Assembly (NCBI GenBank): GCA_017694255.1
Contig: JADINC010000044.1
Location: forward strand, 1-33,512
Length of the DNA stretch: 33,512 bases
Origin: Candidatus Enterousia avistercoris
GTDB lineage: Bacteria > Pseudomonadota > Alphaproteobacteria > Rs-D84
Direction of reading: 5' to 3'
Shown: positions 1 through 8,093 of the stretch, in pieces
How the letters are laid out: the number at the start of each line of letters is the position of its first letter
Numbering within the stretch: the first letter of the stretch is position 1
Made by a program: the position numbers and the translations under genes
The notes under the pieces: generated by a model
Told to the model about the DNA's origin: nothing
Databases searched by the model: none
The model's input: the letters and a program-made list of their open reading frames with translations, nothing else

Positions 1-747
1 GTTCTGGGGTCTGGCGCATTCATTCCTGGATTCGAAGATCAGGTAATCGGTCATAAATCAGGCGATGAATTTGATGTAAATGTAAAATTTCCCAAAGAAT
101 ATCATGCCGCAAATCTGGCGGGCAAAGACGCACGCTTTGCGGTCAAGGTACACGAAGTTCGCAAACACATATTGCCAGAATTAAACGACGAACTGGCGAA
201 ATCTGTGGGCCATGAATCCGTAGAAAAACTGCGCGAACATATTCGTACAATATTAAACGACCAATATGCCGAAGCCGCCAAACGCGACATGCGCAATGAA
301 CTGCTGGACATATTGGCCGACAAAGTGAAACTGGATTTGCCAGAAACCTTGGTTGACCAAGAATACAACATGGCAAAACAAGAACACGACCACACGCATG
401 CACATTGTGATGACGACTGTGGCGAAGAACATAAATGGGACGAAAAGAAAGAACGCCGTGACGCCGAACGTCGCGTTAAACTGGGCCTGATATTGGCGGA
501 ATGGGGCACCCAGAATAAAGTAGAGGTTTCACGCGACGACCTGCAACAGGCTGTTTGGGCCGAAGCAGCGCGTTATCCAGATCCTAAACAAGTATTTGAA
601 TTCTATAACAAAAATCAAAATGCGTTGGCAATGCTGCGCGGAATGATTTTTGAACGCAAGGCACTGGATGCAATGCTGACGCACGTCAAAACAAAAGAAA
701 AGGCCGTAAAACCCGAAGAATTGTTCCAACAGGCATCGGCAAAATAA
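1..747 (+). CDS. tig: Trigger factor, 3' part
   Basis: Ribosome-associated chaperone and peptidyl-prolyl isomerase that meets nascent chains at the exit tunnel. The reading frame is open from base 1, so the N-terminal ribosome-binding domain is outside the window; 248 residues are visible. They begin in the FKBP-like isomerase domain (GSGAFIPGFEDQVIGHKSGD, then FPKEYHAANLAGKDARF), matching the trigger-factor pattern closely, and continue into the helical C-terminal domain from about HILPELNDELAKSVG. An unusual His/Cys/acid-rich stretch (EHDHTHAHCDDDCGEEH, about bases 376-430) sits inside the C-terminal domain and could bind a metal; this is inference. A perfect 9-bp stem terminator follows the stop codon. 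Identification is secure. Confidence 0.96.
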   Translation, partial: VLGSGAFIPGFEDQVIGHKSGDEFDVNVKFPKEYHAANLAGKDARFAVKVHEVRKHILPELNDELAKSVGHESVEKLREHIRTILNDQYAEAAKRDMRNELLDILADKVKLDLPETLVDQEYNMAKQEHDHTHAHCDDDCGEEHKWDEKKERRDAERRVKLGLILAEWGTQNKVEVSRDDLQQAVWAEAARYPDPKQVFEFYNKNQNALAMLRGMIFERKALDAMLTHVKTKEKAVKPEELFQQASAK

Positions 748-755
748 AACAACAA

Positions 756-786
756 AATACGCGCAATACAAATGCGCGTATTTTTT
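756..786 (+). terminator. Intrinsic terminator after tig
   Basis: Perfect 9-bp stem AATACGCGC / GCGCGTATT with a 9-base loop, followed directly by a T run. It separates tig from thyA, so thyA probably has its own promoter or depends on read-through. Confidence 0.85.
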
Positions 787-802
787 AACACCGGGTGATA
801 TT

Positions 803-1759
803 ATGAAAGCGTATTTGGATATTCTGGAAAACATAATGACAAATGGGCACGACGTGCGCATGAATCGTACCGGCATCCCGGATATCGGACTGTCGGCCGG
901 CGCAGTATTTGAACATGACATGTCAACAGGCTTTCCATTAATAACAACAAAAAAAATGGGGTTAAAAAATATCGCCACAGAACTGGAATTTTTTCTGCGT
1001 GGAATAACTGATAAAAAATGGCTGCAAGACAGAAATTGCCACATCTGGGACGAATGGGCAAACCCGATAAAGGTTGAACAAGAATATAACATTGCCACCA
1101 ATAAATTACCAAAATTAACAGATACAGAAAAAACGCAAATCCGCAATTCTATTATGGACAAGGAACGCGATTTGGGTCCAATTTATGGTTTCCAATGGCG
1201 TCATTTTGGTGGCGAATACCAGTGGAATCAAAAACGTATTGACGCAAAACCGACTGATAATTTCAACCCACAAACCCCAGGCATAGACCAGGTACAAAAC
1301 GCCATCGACAAATTAAAAAACAATCCGAACGACCGCCGCATACTGGTCAGTGCATGGAACCCCGTCGCCATTCCACAAATGGCGTTGCCACCATGCCATG
1401 TAATGCACCAGTTGGTTGTGCGCGATAGCAAATTGTCTTTAATCTGGACCCAGCGTTCATGCGACATGTTCTTGGGCGTGCCGTATAATATCGCCAGTTA
1501 TGCATTATTACTGTTATTATATGCCAAAGAAGCTGGGATGGAACCAGGAACATTAAAAGGTGAACTGCACGATGCGCACATATACCAAAATCACATTCCC
1601 CAGGTACGCGAACAATTATCGCGCGAACCGTACCCATTGCCAACGGTGGAAATTCCAAATGAAAACTGGCGCGGTATGCTGAATTGGTCGGCCCAAGATG
1701 GATTTATCTTGAAAAACTATGTGTACCACGCCAAATTACGTGGTGATGTTGCACGCTAA
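803..1759 (+). CDS. thyA: Thymidylate synthase (folate-dependent, ThyA type)
   Basis: Makes dTMP from dUMP using methylenetetrahydrofolate, in the cytoplasm. 318 residues. N-terminal signature includes RMNRTG and FPLITTKKM; the catalytic cysteine is in LPPCHVMHQ; the dUMP-binding motif is QRSCDMFLGVPYNIASYA; the C-terminal half holds GELHDAHIYQNHI. The protein is longer than the roughly 264-residue E. coli enzyme because of an insertion between WDEWANP and LGPIYGFQWRHF (about residues 90-128), a position where many longer ThyA proteins carry extra sequence. ATG at 803 is preceded by GGGTGA at suitable spacing. It stands between the tig terminator and a promoter-led gene, so it is probably monocistronic. 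Confidence 0.97.
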   Translation: MKAYLDILENIMTNGHDVRMNRTGIPDIGLSAGAVFEHDMSTGFPLITTKKMGLKNIATELEFFLRGITDKKWLQDRNCHIWDEWANPIKVEQEYNIATNKLPKLTDTEKTQIRNSIMDKERDLGPIYGFQWRHFGGEYQWNQKRIDAKPTDNFNPQTPGIDQVQNAIDKLKNNPNDRRILVSAWNPVAIPQMALPPCHVMHQLVVRDSKLSLIWTQRSCDMFLGVPYNIASYALLLLLYAKEAGMEPGTLKGELHDAHIYQNHIPQVREQLSREPYPLPTVEIPNENWRGMLNWSAQDGFILKNYVYHAKLRGDVAR

Positions 1760-1802
1760 AAATACCATAATAAAAGCGCCCACCAAGCGGACGTTTATTT
1801 AA

Positions 1803-1830
1803 TTGACATATGTTCCAATAGTGTTAACAT
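1803..1830 (+). promoter_or_regulatory. Putative sigma-70-type promoter
   Basis: TTGACA (1803-1808) and TAACAT (1825-1830) with a 16-base spacer, about 30 bases before the ATG of the 162-aa gene. The -35 is a perfect consensus match; the -10 is weaker. Confidence 0.55.
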
Positions 1831-1859
1831 TCACCATGTGTTATCCAAAGGGATTTTAA

Positions 1860-2348
1860 ATGGAACAAAATTTACTGCCTATTTATAAATTACGCATGAT
1901 GTTTTTAGAAAAAATTAATCCAACTTTTTTCATAAAAAATGCCGATTTGATACGTCGCACATCTCTGGCGGCCCAAGATTATTTATTATCTGGCGCATAC
2001 GGCGAATATAAATTCATGATGGGGCGCCATTTCAGAAATTTACCTGGCTATATTGCTGTACATAAAAAATATAATTTACCATATAATCCATATGCAATGA
2101 CACCAGAAAACACTACATTAAACCCTGGTCTGGTCATGGATTTAGCAAATTCGTTAAATACAGATATAATAAACCTGGTGGTGAACAGCAAAGGTGAAAT
2201 TACCGATATGCGCAACCTGCCCAAATCCGAAGTCTTGCGTGTATATCATAATTCCCAAAACAACGGCACCCCAATAAATGTATTGCAATACGTGCCAATG
2301 TTTCAAATTGAACGTATGATATTTGCATCACACCAGACAACACGCTAG
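1860..2348 (+). CDS. Hypothetical protein, 162 aa
   Basis: I do not recognise this family. The protein is soluble by composition, with no signal peptide or membrane segment. It starts MEQNLLPIYKLRMMFLEKIN, is rich in Asn, Tyr and Met, and has a central region with many aromatic and basic residues (YGEYKFMMGRHFRNLPGY). The start is supported by an AAAGGGA ribosome-binding site about 8 bases upstream and a promoter before that. The next gene, a lipoprotein, follows 33 bases after the stop, so the two are probably co-transcribed. Codon use matches the neighbouring genes. No function can be assigned. Confidence 0.8.
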   Translation: MEQNLLPIYKLRMMFLEKINPTFFIKNADLIRRTSLAAQDYLLSGAYGEYKFMMGRHFRNLPGYIAVHKKYNLPYNPYAMTPENTTLNPGLVMDLANSLNTDIINLVVNSKGEITDMRNLPKSEVLRVYHNSQNNGTPINVLQYVPMFQIERMIFASHQTTR

Positions 2349-2381
2349 GGATAGAATCAAAACGATAAAGCAGGGGGGACC

Positions 2382-2837
2382 ATGAAAAAAATTGCATCTG
2401 TATTTTGTGCGCTGATATTATCGGCCTGTGGCGCGAATTTAAATGTCGACCGATATGAAACGTCAGGTGCCGGTACGGTAAACACTGTATCCGAAGGCGT
2501 AATAATAAACGTTCGCCCCGTTACAATCGCAACCGAAAATGGCGAAGTAGGCCAACTGGCAGGCGGTGTCATCGGCGGCGTTGCCGGCAGCATGATCAGC
2601 GACAATACATTAATGCAAACAATCGGTGCAGTTGGCGGCGCGGTTCTGGGTGGCTATGCCGGTGGCAAGGCCCAAGAAGGTCTGTCGTCCCAGCGTGGCA
2701 TGGAATACATTGTAAAACTGGATTCTGGAAAATCTATCACATTAACCCAGGGTGACGATGTTGTATTTTCGGTGGGCCAGTCCGTATATGTTCTGGATGC
2801 AGACAGTGGTGAACGCGCCCGCATAATTGCTAAATAA
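2382..2837 (+). CDS. Outer-membrane lipoprotein with glycine zipper (SlyB/Pcp-like)
   Basis: Predicted lipoprotein of 151 residues. The signal peptide MKKIASVFCALILSACG ends in a lipobox (LSAC, acylated Cys at residue 16). The middle, about residues 60-100, is a glycine-zipper segment (GGVIGGVAGS, then GAVGGAVLGGYAGG) typical of the 17-kDa antigen, SlyB and Pcp group, which is common in alphaproteobacteria. The C-terminal part (VKLDSGKSITLTQGDDVVFSVGQSVYVL) resembles the small beta domain of that group. It probably sits in the outer membrane; the exact role is unsettled even for characterised relatives. GGGGGG ribosome-binding site before the ATG; a terminator follows. Confidence 0.85.
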   Translation: MKKIASVFCALILSACGANLNVDRYETSGAGTVNTVSEGVIINVRPVTIATENGEVGQLAGGVIGGVAGSMISDNTLMQTIGAVGGAVLGGYAGGKAQEGLSSQRGMEYIVKLDSGKSITLTQGDDVVFSVGQSVYVLDADSGERARIIAK

Positions 2838-2868
2838 AAAATCGCCCGAATGGGCGTTTTTTTTATTT
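2836..2868. terminator. Bidirectional intrinsic terminator
   Basis: CGCCC-GAAT-GGGCG stem flanked by an A run on the left and a long T run on the right. It lies between two convergent genes and can serve both. Confidence 0.8.
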
Positions 2869-2871
2869 TAT

Positions 2872-3270
2872 TTAACGCGTTTTTTGTTGCTGCTTTCTAA
2901 TAATTTCTTCTTGTTCTTTATCTTTTGCGACCCAATTACCGACCTTTGCGCCAAACAATGCACTTATCCCCGCAAACGCGCCAATTATTCCATACATTCC
3001 ATATGGTGTCATGGCATATTTTTCAGCTGTTCCACCGTTTACATAATAATATTTATGTGATTCTGGTGCATTAAAATTATACGCCGTTTCAAAACGATGT
3101 TTTAACGAATAATCACTGATATTCCTATTAATAACATATCCAGTGCCATGCGCCACCAGCCCCATTGCCGCCAACATTGCCGCCGTCAAGACACCGGAAC
3201 ACACACCACTGAATATACCCATACCCGCAGAATATGCCACGCGTTTTAATTTGTTGTTTGTCGAAACCAT
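2872..3270 (-). CDS. Small two-segment membrane protein, hypothetical
   Basis: 132 residues starting MVSTNNKLKRVAYSAGMGIF. Two glycine/alanine-rich hydrophobic segments are visible (about residues 10-38, and about 92-115, with MYGIIGAFAGISALFGAKVG), separated by a hydrophilic loop with several Tyr, and the C-terminus is charged (KDKEQEEIIRKQQQKTR). I chose ATG at 3270 because AGGA lies about 10 bases upstream; an in-frame start at 3312 would add 14 residues with no good ribosome-binding site. The family is unknown. It converges on the lipoprotein gene and shares its terminator. Confidence 0.7.
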   Translation of the reverse strand: MVSTNNKLKRVAYSAGMGIFSGVCSGVLTAAMLAAMGLVAHGTGYVINRNISDYSLKHRFETAYNFNAPESHKYYYVNGGTAEKYAMTPYGMYGIIGAFAGISALFGAKVGNWVAKDKEQEEIIRKQQQKTR

Positions 3271-3355
3271 ATGTTTTATATCCTTTTTTATATCATATAT
3301 ATATATATCCAATTTAAAAAATTTGTCAAACTATTTTATGCGCACTTAAAAATTC

Positions 3356-3384
3356 TTGATTTTTCAAAGATTTCTGTATATAAT
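3356..3384 (+). promoter_or_regulatory. rpsA promoter
   Basis: TTGATT (3356-3361), 17-base spacer, TATAAT (3379-3384). The expected start site near 3391 gives a leader of about 95 bases. That leader has GTGGG and CCCAC segments that can pair and has no Shine-Dalgarno sequence before the ATG, as is common for S1 mRNAs, which are often autoregulated. Confidence 0.7.
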
Positions 3385-3486
3385 CACGACGATTTTGCGG
3401 GTGGGCGCATAATCAATCCGATTAACCCCACAAGTCCTCGCACTATATAACATAATTGCGACGGCCAACTTTGTTTAAATTTCTAT

Positions 3487-5175
3487 ATGAAAGATTTATC
3501 CAAAGACTTATATAATCCCGTATCCGGCGAAGATTTCGTCCAGATGTTTAACAAAGATTATGGAACCCAAGAAACATTGCAAGGATACGCCACCAAGGGC
3601 ACAGTCAAAGATATTCGCGGTGATTTCGCGTTGGTTGATGTGGGCCTGAAATCCGAAGGACGCGTTCCATTAAAAGAATTTGGCGCATCCGTACCATCTG
3701 TGGGCGATATTATCGACGTTTTTGTCGAACGCTATGAATCCCGCGAAGGTACCGCCGTTCTGTCTTATACCAAGGCACGCGCTGAAAAGGCATGGAAAGA
3801 ACTGGAAAAAACCGTTGCCGAAGGCATTGACCCCGAAGGAACAATCATCGACGTTGTTCGTGGCGGATACACTGTTGACATCAACGGCGTTTTTGCGTTT
3901 ATGCCATCATCCCAGGTGGACTATAAACCTGTCCGTGATCCAAAATCATTAATTGGATTAAAAGACAAATTCCGTATTTTAAAAATGGACGCATTACGTA
4001 CAAACGCGATTGTATCGCGTCGCGCAATCCAGGCTGACTCTATCGCTGCGGCACAACGCGAAGCGATGAAGAACATCGCATTGGGCGCAGTTATCGAAGG
4101 TACGGTGAAAAACATCACCGATTACGGTGTGTTCGTTGATTTGGGCGGAATCGACGGTTTATTGCACGTAACAGACCTGTCATGGAAACGTGTAAACCAC
4201 CCACGCGAACTGGTTCATGTTGGCCAAAAAATCCAGGTAAAGGTTATCCAATTCGACCCAGAAACACATCGTATTTCATTGGGCGCGAAACAACTGGAAG
4301 AAGACCCATGGGAAAACGCATCACGCGCATTCAATGTTGGCGACACAGTATCTGGCAAGGTTTCATCTTTGACAGATTACGGCGCATTCATTGACCTGGG
4401 CAATAATATCGAAGGCCTGGTTCACATGTCCGAACTATCATGGACAAACAAAAACATCCACCCCAGCAAAGTTTTACAGGTTGGCCAGGATGTAAACGTT
4501 GTCGTTTTGGGCATTGACCAAGACAAACGTCGTATTTCATTGGGGTACAAGCAATTGCAACCAAATCCATGGAAACAATTCGCAGAAACACACAATGTCG
4601 GCGATGTTATTACTGGTCCAATCAAGAACACAACCGAATTCGGTCTGTTCGTTGCATTGACACCAGAACTGGACGGAATGGTTCACATTTCCGACCTGTC
4701 TTGGAATAAACTGGACGAAGAAGAATTAAAGAAATTCGTCCGTGGCCAAGAAGTAACTGCAAAAATTTTGGACATCAATCCAGAAAAAGAACGCATTACA
4801 CTGGGCATCAAACAGTTAACCGAAGGCGCCGACAGCCACAGCGCATCGCTGAAAAAGGGCGCGGTTGTTTCCGGCACTGTATCCGAAATAACCCCAGACG
4901 AATTGACTTTGGCATTACCAAACGATATTCGTGGCGTTATCCGTCGCACAGACCTGTCGCGCGAAAAGTCTGAACAAGACACCAGCAAATTCAAGGTCGG
5001 CGACACAGTCGAAGCATCTGTTGTATCCGTTGACAACAATGTTGTAAAACTGTCTATCCGCGCGTTGCAAGTAACGCTGGAAAAACAGGCGGTCAAAGAA
5101 TATGCCAACCAGGCCGACAGTGGTTCTGTACTGGGCGATATTCTGGGTGCTGCGATTGAAAACAGCAAAAAATAA
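3487..5175 (+). CDS. rpsA: 30S ribosomal protein S1
   Basis: Binds mRNA and helps recruit it to the 30S subunit. 562 residues, the usual length for a six-domain bacterial S1. Repeated OB-fold S1 domains are visible from about residue 30 (GYATKGTVKDIRGDFALVDV), with canonical copies starting near residues 200 (IEGTVKNITDYGVFVDLGGI), 287 (VSGKVSSLTDYGAFIDLGN) and 374 (ITGPIKNTTEFGLFVAL); the last domain is more diverged. The start follows a consensus promoter and a leader of about 95 bases without a ribosome-binding site. A strong terminator follows the stop. Identification is secure. Confidence 0.98.
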   Translation: MKDLSKDLYNPVSGEDFVQMFNKDYGTQETLQGYATKGTVKDIRGDFALVDVGLKSEGRVPLKEFGASVPSVGDIIDVFVERYESREGTAVLSYTKARAEKAWKELEKTVAEGIDPEGTIIDVVRGGYTVDINGVFAFMPSSQVDYKPVRDPKSLIGLKDKFRILKMDALRTNAIVSRRAIQADSIAAAQREAMKNIALGAVIEGTVKNITDYGVFVDLGGIDGLLHVTDLSWKRVNHPRELVHVGQKIQVKVIQFDPETHRISLGAKQLEEDPWENASRAFNVGDTVSGKVSSLTDYGAFIDLGNNIEGLVHMSELSWTNKNIHPSKVLQVGQDVNVVVLGIDQDKRRISLGYKQLQPNPWKQFAETHNVGDVITGPIKNTTEFGLFVALTPELDGMVHISDLSWNKLDEEELKKFVRGQEVTAKILDINPEKERITLGIKQLTEGADSHSASLKKGAVVSGTVSEITPDELTLALPNDIRGVIRRTDLSREKSEQDTSKFKVGDTVEASVVSVDNNVVKLSIRALQVTLEKQAVKEYANQADSGSVLGDILGAAIENSKK

Positions 5176-5200
5176 GATAAATCCATTTTATCTTTATATA

Positions 5201-5231
5201 CAGAACCCGCACTTGCCGGGTTCTGTTTTTT
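5201..5231 (+). terminator. rpsA terminator
   Basis: Perfect 9-bp stem CAGAACCCG / CGGGTTCTG with a 7-base loop and six T. The second arm overlaps the proposed adk promoter spacer. Confidence 0.9.
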
Positions 5232-5241
5232 ATGTTAAAAT
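5213..5241 (+). promoter_or_regulatory. Putative adk promoter giving a leaderless mRNA
   Basis: TTGCCG (5213-5218), exactly 17 bases, TAAAAT (5236-5241). The ATG at 5249 begins 7 bases after the -10 box, where transcription should start. There is no Shine-Dalgarno sequence. The promoter is embedded in the rpsA terminator. Confidence 0.5.
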
Positions 5242-5248
5242 GAAACAC

Positions 5249-5803
5249 ATGAAACAGATGATTCTTTTAATGGGCGGCCAGGGCGTAGGCAAGGGCACTT
5301 TTGCCCGCATGTTGAACAACCACAACAAATACAAAATCATTGAAACGGGAAAAATGTTGCGCGACGCCGCGACAACAGATAAAACCATCGCCGACATTAT
5401 GGCCCGTGGCGAATTGTTGCCATTTGAAACCCTGGTCCATTTAATCGAAAAAAACATCGACACTGACCATGATTTATTACTGGATGGTTTCCCACGCACA
5501 ATGGACCAGGCAAAATGGCTGGTTGATAATTACGCCGATAAATTTAATATCCATGTACTGTATTTAAATGTCCCCGAATCCGTTATGATTGCCCGCATTC
5601 AAAAACGCATCCGCGAAGGTGGCGGTCGCGCCGATGATGCCGATACATCTGCGGTCCGCAAACGCCTGGACACATTTTGGCATACGACAATGCCGGCAAT
5701 AGAATGGCTGGCCACGGTACCAAACATTAAATTTTCAGACATTGATGTAACGGGGGACGTGGACAAAAATTTTCAAAATATATTACAGGCACTAAAACAA
5801 TAA
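5249..5803 (+). CDS. adk: Adenylate kinase, short form
   Basis: Interconverts ATP + AMP and 2 ADP. 184 residues from the chosen start. The P-loop is GGQGVGKGT near the N-terminus, the AMP-binding motif is DGFPRTMDQAKWL, and the arginine-rich motif GGRADDADTSAVRKRLDTF matches the R-x-DD region of the family. The long zinc-type LID insert is absent, so this is the short variant. In-frame ATGs at 5240, 5249 and 5258 are all possible; I prefer 5249 because a promoter places the transcript start there. It lies just downstream of rpsA but behind a terminator. It could be another short nucleoside monophosphate kinase, but the motifs fit Adk best. Confidence 0.92.
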   Translation: MKQMILLMGGQGVGKGTFARMLNNHNKYKIIETGKMLRDAATTDKTIADIMARGELLPFETLVHLIEKNIDTDHDLLLDGFPRTMDQAKWLVDNYADKFNIHVLYLNVPESVMIARIQKRIREGGGRADDADTSAVRKRLDTFWHTTMPAIEWLATVPNIKFSDIDVTGDVDKNFQNILQALKQ

Positions 5804-5827
5804 AAAACGCTCACACACGGCGTTTTT
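5803..5827. terminator. Bidirectional terminator between adk and corA
   Basis: AAAAACGC / GCGTTTTT stem with a 9-base loop between convergent genes. It overlaps the stop codon of the corA-like gene. Confidence 0.65.
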
Positions 5828-6710
5828 ATTGCACACGGCGTCGCACCAAACTGAACATTGCAAATCCCAACAGCAACACCATTATCAAAACTAAAATCGT
5901 TGTCGCAGTTTGTTCATTATCTGCAAACGGCAATTTCATATTCATTCCATAATACCCAACTATAACCGTGGGTACGACCAAAATAATATTCCACATAGTC
6001 AAACGATTAATGTACGTATTAGAATCCATATTGATCACGCTTTCAAACGTTTCTTTGACAGATTTTAACATCTTGCTATACGATGTTACGACCTCTATCC
6101 CCTGGGACAATTCAATACGCGCATCTTCGGTTAATTCCTTGGCTTCTTCGGTTTTCACAAATCCGCGCACTTTTTCCAATTTGTCCAACACGGCCACATT
6201 GCCCTTTAATCCCGCCATATACAGTGTATAGCTGTTTTCAACCTCTAACAGTGCCATCAGTTCACGTTTACGCACACGTTCTTGTAATAACTTCTTAGAC
6301 GCCATAACACGCTTGTTCAATTCTTTCAGCGACCGTAAATATGACTCCGCAATATAGTAAATTATATTTAGCACAAATTCTTCGCGTGATGTTTTTTCGT
6401 CTGTCTTTATTTTATCCAACAAATCACACCGTTTTCGACACACCGTAATAACACGATTCGAAGAATATATTATTGATAACGGTTCTGTATGCCATAGCGT
6501 ATCTGTTTCGCGGTTTATTATTGGAAAGCGGACAATAATAACCTTGTAATCATCTTCGACTTCGAATCGTGGTTGTTCATCAGGGTCCAAAATATCCGAA
6601 ATAGTATCTTCATCAATTTTGTATTCCGTCTGCAAGCGTTCAAAATCATCATGATCCGGATTGCCAACATTAATCCATGAAAAAGATTTTAATTTTTCTG
6701 TTATAAACAT
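5826..6710 (-). CDS. corA: CorA-family divalent cation transporter
   Basis: Inner-membrane Mg2+/Co2+ channel of the CorA-MIT superfamily, 294 residues. The large N-terminal cytoplasmic domain is acidic and helical, followed by two C-terminal membrane segments. The signature YGMNM loop occurs after the first segment (IILVVPTVIVGYYGMNMKLP), and the second segment (TTILVLIMVLLLGFAMFSLV) is followed by a basic tail RRRVQ. I chose ATG at 6710 (MFITEKLKSFSWIN); a GTG four codons upstream is an alternative. Substrate specificity cannot be read from sequence. It is convergent with adk. Confidence 0.93.
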   Translation of the reverse strand: MFITEKLKSFSWINVGNPDHDDFERLQTEYKIDEDTISDILDPDEQPRFEVEDDYKVIIVRFPIINRETDTLWHTEPLSIIYSSNRVITVCRKRCDLLDKIKTDEKTSREEFVLNIIYYIAESYLRSLKELNKRVMASKKLLQERVRKRELMALLEVENSYTLYMAGLKGNVAVLDKLEKVRGFVKTEEAKELTEDARIELSQGIEVVTSYSKMLKSVKETFESVINMDSNTYINRLTMWNIILVVPTVIVGYYGMNMKLPFADNEQTATTILVLIMVLLLGFAMFSLVRRRVQ

Positions 6711-6846
6711 GCCGCACCCCACAAATACACGAATAAATTCTATTACATTTATTAATAAAAATCAAACCCACCCCAGGAATAAATTTTTATACAGAATTAA
6801 CAAGAAAAATGTTAAACTGCCCAATATAAAACCCCAGGGATAAAAC

Positions 6847-7278
6847 ATGCCAATGATACAAACAACATCTTTTAAAATCGCACAATATATATTAATGTTT
6901 TTGGTCGCCGCACTTTGCGTTGGAATTATTGTATGGGTAATCAGTGCACAAAACACGCAAAATACATTAAATGCGACATCAGACAACGTAATTCGCGTAA
7001 ATAACAATACCAGTCCATGCATCCAAAATGTAAATAATAAAATCGCCCAAATGTGGGCATATAATTCAGACGCGATCCCTGAAAAATACCTGGCCATCGC
7101 CAACGAATACCCAAACGAAAAAATTACAACAAAAATAGACGGCACATGCAATAACACAAAATTTACATGTCGCCCAGGTCAAATGCGTCGCGATTGCGAT
7201 CCATGCGCGGCGGGCACCGCACGACAAATCGCAATGGACCAGCACATTACCGACACCATTGCCCAAGAATGCAAATAA
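6847..7278 (+). CDS. Membrane-anchored cysteine-containing protein, hypothetical
   Basis: 143 residues. One N-terminal hydrophobic segment (about residues 10-33, IAQYILMFLVAALCVGIIVWVI) is followed by a polar Asn/Thr-rich domain that is probably periplasmic. Six cysteines lie in that domain: one near residue 58, then a cluster at the C-terminus (CNNTKFTC, CDPC and a terminal ECK), suggesting disulfides. AGGGA lies upstream of the ATG, and a strong terminator follows. I do not recognise the family. It is a single-gene unit convergent with acpS. Confidence 0.75.
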   Translation: MPMIQTTSFKIAQYILMFLVAALCVGIIVWVISAQNTQNTLNATSDNVIRVNNNTSPCIQNVNNKIAQMWAYNSDAIPEKYLAIANEYPNEKITTKIDGTCNNTKFTCRPGQMRRDCDPCAAGTARQIAMDQHITDTIAQECK

Positions 7279-7279
7279 A

Positions 7280-7311
7280 AAAAGTGGCGCCCATCCGGGC
7301 GCCTATTTTTT
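7280..7311. terminator. Bidirectional terminator
   Basis: Perfect GGCGCCC-ATCC-GGGCGCC stem flanked by A and T runs, between convergent genes. Confidence 0.88.
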
Positions 7312-7687
7312 ATATTTTCTCTATAACCACTATGGCGGCAGAACTATTATCCTGGTCCGTTATAGACAAATGCACCATTGCATCACCGCCGGTTTTTTCT
7401 TTTAACGCGGCCTTGGCCCCGCCTGCCAACAGTAATTCCGGACGTCCCGCATCATCATGAACAACCGACACATCAGAAAACGCAATATCATCGCCAAAAC
7501 CAGTACCCAACGCCTTCAAACATGCTTCGCGCGCGGCCCAGAAATTTGCCAAATGCTTTTCTGCATTTGCATTATCTGCATCAGCATATTCCAATTCTTT
7601 TTTTGTAAATATACGTTGTTTTTTGAATGCAGACCAATCCAGAAACCGATCGCATTCGACCAAATCAATTCCTATGCCTACTATCAC
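7310..7687 (-). CDS. acpS: Holo-[acyl-carrier-protein] synthase
   Basis: Transfers 4'-phosphopantetheine from CoA to acyl carrier protein, switching on fatty-acid synthesis. 125 residues, the usual AcpS length. The N-terminal motif IVGIGIDLVECDRF carries the metal-binding Asp, and FWAAREACLKALGTGF carries the second metal ligand (Glu) and the conserved Lys; HLSITD near the C-terminus also fits. The start is a GTG at 7687: a GGGAG ribosome-binding site lies just upstream, and the protein then begins exactly where the family does, whereas upstream ATGs would add 28 unrelated residues. Confidence 0.95.
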   Translation of the reverse strand: MIVGIGIDLVECDRFLDWSAFKKQRIFTKKELEYADADNANAEKHLANFWAAREACLKALGTGFGDDIAFSDVSVVHDDAGRPELLLAGGAKAALKEKTGGDAMVHLSITDQDNSSAAIVVIEKI

Positions 7688-7805
7688 GGACGACTCCCTA
7701 TTTATATTTAGATATGGGCATACTAATAACTTTTTTCCGATTCGTGCAAGCATAAAATATATCCCTTGCATTTCGTTTTTCAGAATTGTATAAATATACG
7801 CATGT

Positions 7806-7882
7806 CGGGGCGTAGCTCAGCCTGGTAGAGTACTTGCATGGGGTGCAAGGGGTCGCAGGTTCGATTCCTGTCGCCCCGACCA
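7806..7882 (+). tRNA. tRNA-Pro (GGG)
   Basis: 77 bases with encoded CCA. Acceptor CGGGGCG / CGCCCCG, D arm, anticodon stem CTTGC / GCAAG around loop ATGGGGT (anticodon GGG), T loop TTCGATT. Its 3' end is repeated about 200 bp downstream. Confidence 0.96.
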
Positions 7883-7894
7883 TAAATAAAAAAT

Positions 7895-7924
7895 AAACCG
7901 CCATCGTGCGGTTTGTTTTTTATT
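7895..7924 (+). terminator. tRNA-Pro terminator
   Basis: AAACCGC / GCGGTTT stem with a 6-base loop and a T run, 12 bases after the tRNA. Confidence 0.85.
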
Positions 7925-7951
7925 TACAGTGGGTATAACAGAAGCGACCTT

Positions 7952-8060
7952 GCATACGCAGTATGCCCAGGTTCGACAACGAGTAGATTTGACCAAGCGA
8001 TGATACTTCATCGCGCAGTCAAATCGTTACGAGTGCCCCACAGCCGGCACCCCTGTGCCG
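7952..8060. other. Cluster of three hairpins, possible structured RNA or element remnant
   Basis: GCATAC-GCA-GTATGC (7952-7966); a two-part hairpin of GATTTGAC/GTCAAATC enclosing GCGATGA-TACT-TCATCGC (7986-8025); and CGGCAC-CCCT-GTGCCG (8045-8060). They lie between the two tRNA 3' ends. Not recognised as a known RNA. Confidence 0.45.
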
Positions 8061-8093
8061 CGCGAGGGATTCCCTGTCGCCCCGACCATAAAT

